Assembly: GCA_021371855.1 (NCBI GenBank)
Contig: JAJFVL010000018.1
Location: 248,001-312,000, forward strand
Length of the DNA: 64,000 nt
Source: Bacteroidales bacterium
Lineage (GTDB): Bacteria; Bacteroidota; Bacteroidia; Bacteroidales; VadinHA17
Reading direction: 5' to 3'
This document shows positions 62,541 to 64,000 of this stretch, one piece after another. Position numbers and translations under genes: made by a program. The stretch's first letter is position 1. Each line of letters starts with the position of its first letter. The notes below the pieces were generated by a model. That model had not been told where the DNA came from and ran no database searches. It saw only the letters and a program-made list of their open reading frames with translations.

Positions 62541-62909
62541 GGGGCTAAGACACTCGTAACCCTTGTCCCCTGCTCTGCAGTATCAGTAATAATACTCGGC
62601 CTGGTAGGAAAATACGCAGGTATCTGGTGGGCTCTCGGTTTGTATCTATTTGCCATGATAGTATTATTTATTGCCGGAAAGATATCATCAAAGCTTCTTA
62701 TGGGTAAGCCTGTTGAGCTTATTATGGCAATGCCCGACTATAAGACACCACAGTTAAAAACAGTGCTTTACCAGAACTGGGATGCACTTAAAGAATTTAT
62801 TTATATTGCCTCCACTATTGTTATTGTCTCCGGTGTACTGACCCACGGCATTAACCTGGAAAGAAGGATGCCGGCTCTGTATTCATTCATATGCCTTAAA
62901 AAAGTTTGA
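62541..62909 (+). pseudogene. Internal fragment of a FeoB-type iron transporter
   Basis: The frame opens after a TAG and reads GAKTLVTLVPCSAVSVIILG, LVGKYAGIWWALGLYLFAMI, KLLMGKPVELIMAMPDYKTP and LKEFIYIASTIVIVSGVLTH, then stops at 62909 after losing homology at GINLERRMPAL. VTLVPCSA and the following helices resemble the FeoB core and Gate region (compare SCSARLP) of a third FeoB type. The GTPase and both ends are missing. The neighbourhood (PerR, catalase) suggests it was once part of an iron/oxidative-stress locus. Confidence 0.65.
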
Positions 62910-62940
62910 CTTGCACCTTTTTTTAAAGTAACTTTATCCA

Positions 62941-62971
62941 TTATCAAATGATAATATCTCTCATTTGATAA
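62941..62971. promoter_or_regulatory. Perfect 11-bp inverted repeat upstream of the PerR-like gene
   Basis: TTATCAAATGA (62941-62951) and TCATTTGATAA (62961-62971) are exact complements around a 9-bp spacer, ending 10 bp before the ATG at 62982. It suits binding by a dimeric Fur/PerR protein. Confidence 0.7.
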
Positions 62972-62981
62972 GTAATCAATC

Positions 62982-63407
62982 ATGGAAAGAGAAGAAGCAA
63001 GAAACAGACCCGTTGAAAAAAAGCTTAAGGTTACACCTCAACGGATAGCTATACTGCAGGTAATAATTGACAACAAAAGCCACCCGACAGCTGAAGGCAT
63101 TTTTGATTCAGTAAGAGAAACACATCCCAATATTTCATTTGGCACGGTATATAAAGTACTTGACACACTGGCTGATAATGGCCTGATAAAAAAAGTACAG
63201 ACAGAAAAAGATATAATGAGGTATGATGGAGTAAGGGAAAGTCATCACCACCTGTATTGCACGGATTCTGACAGGATTGAGGATTACTTTGATAAAGATC
63301 TGAATGAAATTCTGAAAAGCTACTTTGAAAAGAAAAGCATTAGCAATTTTACGATAGAGGATTTTAAACTTTATATAACAGGAAAGTTCACTGAAGGTAA
63401 ACATTAG
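62982..63407 (+). CDS. PerR-like Fur-family peroxide/iron regulator
   Basis: 141 residues. The winged-helix is KLKVTPQRIAILQVIIDNKSHPTAEGIFDSVRETHPNISFGTVYKVLDTLADNGLIKKV. The regulatory domain has RESHHHLYCTDSDRIEDY, whose His-rich stretch supplies the Fe/Mn ligands, but the CxxC zinc pairs are absent, so the structural site is missing. This subtype is common near catalase and rubrerythrin in anaerobes. Directly upstream of the katA start (with a DUF454 relic between), so it probably represses catalase. Confidence 0.86.
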   Translation: MEREEARNRPVEKKLKVTPQRIAILQVIIDNKSHPTAEGIFDSVRETHPNISFGTVYKVLDTLADNGLIKKVQTEKDIMRYDGVRESHHHLYCTDSDRIEDYFDKDLNEILKSYFEKKSISNFTIEDFKLYITGKFTEGKH

Positions 63408-63411
63408 ATTA

Positions 63412-63625
63412 ATGAATCTGATAAAGGCTACATTGGTTATCTTAGGAACAATATCCCTCTCGCTGGGTGTTCTTGGAATTATTGTTCCGGGACTGCCAAC
63501 CACACCCTTTCTTTATTACAGTTTTTTCAGTCAGACTTATTGTGGTGGGGTTAGGGCTAACAGGAACACTGATAATGGGTTTAATAGTACCAACAACAGA
63601 AGATTCAGGAAACAGTAAACATTAA
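63412..63625 (+). pseudogene. YbaN/DUF454 inner-membrane protein with internal deletion and frameshift
   Basis: The start MNLIKATLVILGTISLSLGV, then LGIIVPGLPTTPFLYYSFF is the DUF454 N-terminus. After a T6 run the useful frame shifts and reads SVRLIVVGLGLTGTLIMGLI, then [12 protein letters not shown], which resembles the family C-terminal membrane helix. About 50-60 central residues are missing and the frame is off by one. The ORF that is open from the ATG ends at 63618 with nonsense residues. Non-functional. Confidence 0.65.
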
Positions 63626-63629
63626 TTCT

Positions 63630-64000
63630 ATGGCAATGAAAAACAAGAAATTGACAAGCAGTTCAGGGGCTCCGGTTGCGGATAACCAGAACATTATGAC
63701 AGCCGGCAAAAGAGGTCCGGCTCTGTTACAAAGTGTATGGTTTCTTGAGAAACTGGCACATTTTGACCGTGAAGTAATCCCTGAAAGGCGCATGCACGCC
63801 AAAGGTTCAGGTGCATTTGGCACTTTTACAGTAACAAACGACATCACCAGGTATACAAGAGCTAAAATTTTCTCTGAGATAGGGAAAAAGACGGAGTGCT
63901 TTGTTCGTTTTTCTACTGTTGCAGGAGAGCGTGGTGCTGCTGATGCCGAGCGTGACATAAGAGGTTTTGCAATGAAGTTCTATACTGAAGAAGGTAACTG
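63630..64000 (+). CDS. katA: Catalase (partial, runs off the window)
   Basis: 123 residues visible. The typical clade III monofunctional catalase start is here: [20 protein letters not shown], then [20 protein letters not shown] with the catalytic His56, and [36 protein letters not shown]. It degrades hydrogen peroxide using haem. The 3' part is outside the window. Located just after the PerR-like gene, its likely regulator. Confidence 0.95.
   Translation, partial: MAMKNKKLTSSSGAPVADNQNIMTAGKRGPALLQSVWFLEKLAHFDREVIPERRMHAKGSGAFGTFTVTNDITRYTRAKIFSEIGKKTECFVRFSTVAGERGAADAERDIRGFAMKFYTEEGN

Noticed and set aside
1..64000. tRNA, rRNA or a replication origin
   Set aside because: I looked for cloverleaf ends, rRNA core sequences and DnaA-box clusters and saw none; a computational scan would be more reliable.

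Overview
The window looks like AT-rich chromosomal DNA from a Bacteroidota species, probably an anaerobic or microaerobic Bacteroidales-like lineage. The evidence is a gliding-motility/T9SS C-terminal sorting domain, four intact or broken SusC/CirA-style TonB-dependent receptors, HmuY-, DUF4374- and DUF4625-family lipoproteins, FeoA-FeoB fusions, and several promoters of the Bacteroidota type (TTG about 20 bp upstream of TAnnTTTG).

Layout. 0-9.5 kb: an IS4 relic, the nickel regulator NikR, a T9SS cargo protein, an MbnP/MbnH-like pair (surface metal-binding protein plus di-haem cytochrome c peroxidase) and a LarA-family nickel enzyme, all on the minus strand; then a DUF4143 ATPase behind four 23-bp direct repeats, and a broken IS1595 transposase. 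9.6-26.6 kb, plus strand, an iron/haem region: hemerythrin protein with LuxR regulator, FeoAB fusion, HmuR-like receptor, HmuY, a secreted CbiX-type chelatase, a methyltransferase and a membrane protein, then a second receptor with a DUF4374 lipoprotein, FeoA, FeoB and a FeoC-like protein. 26.9-39.8 kb: a TetR-controlled run of methyltransferases, a phosphoglycerate-mutase-like enzyme, an MMPL transporter (frameshifted), a LolA-like carrier, a DUF1302-like barrel, two IrtAB-like ABC half-transporters, an isoprenylcysteine-methyltransferase-like protein, an SRPBCC protein and a CDF efflux pump. 40.4-45.1 kb: a zinc-type locus (Fur/Zur-like regulator with a palindromic operator, a small His/Cys protein, a TonB receptor, two His-rich DUF4625 lipoproteins). 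45.6-50 kb, minus strand: TauE, YeiH and LysR (sulfur anion export) and a tannase-like hydrolase. 50-54.3 kb is a mobile patch: broken HigB with HigA, an attC-like hairpin, a group II intron, and an MNT antitoxin with a truncated HEPN partner. 54.4-61.6 kb: AraC regulator, TolC/EmrA/EmrB-type efflux and three methyltransferases. 61.6-64 kb: several gene relics, PerR and the start of catalase.

Functionally the window is dominated by metal handling (Ni, Fe, haem, probably Zn and Cu) and the envelope machinery that serves it. Outer-membrane receptors with paired lipoproteins deliver iron or haem, the secreted chelatase may remove or insert metal, FeoB proteins bring Fe(II) across the inner membrane, and PerR with catalase guards against peroxide. 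The least explained unit is the TetR operon at 26.9-38.8 kb. It combines small-molecule or lipid methylation enzymes with an MMPL/LolA-like/barrel trafficking set and IrtAB-like ABC subunits. Its regulator gene and first operon gene are each preceded by a GAACnnnGTTC palindrome. Gene decay is common: nine broken or truncated coding genes and two transposase relics. All function calls come from reading the sequence; no database search was run.
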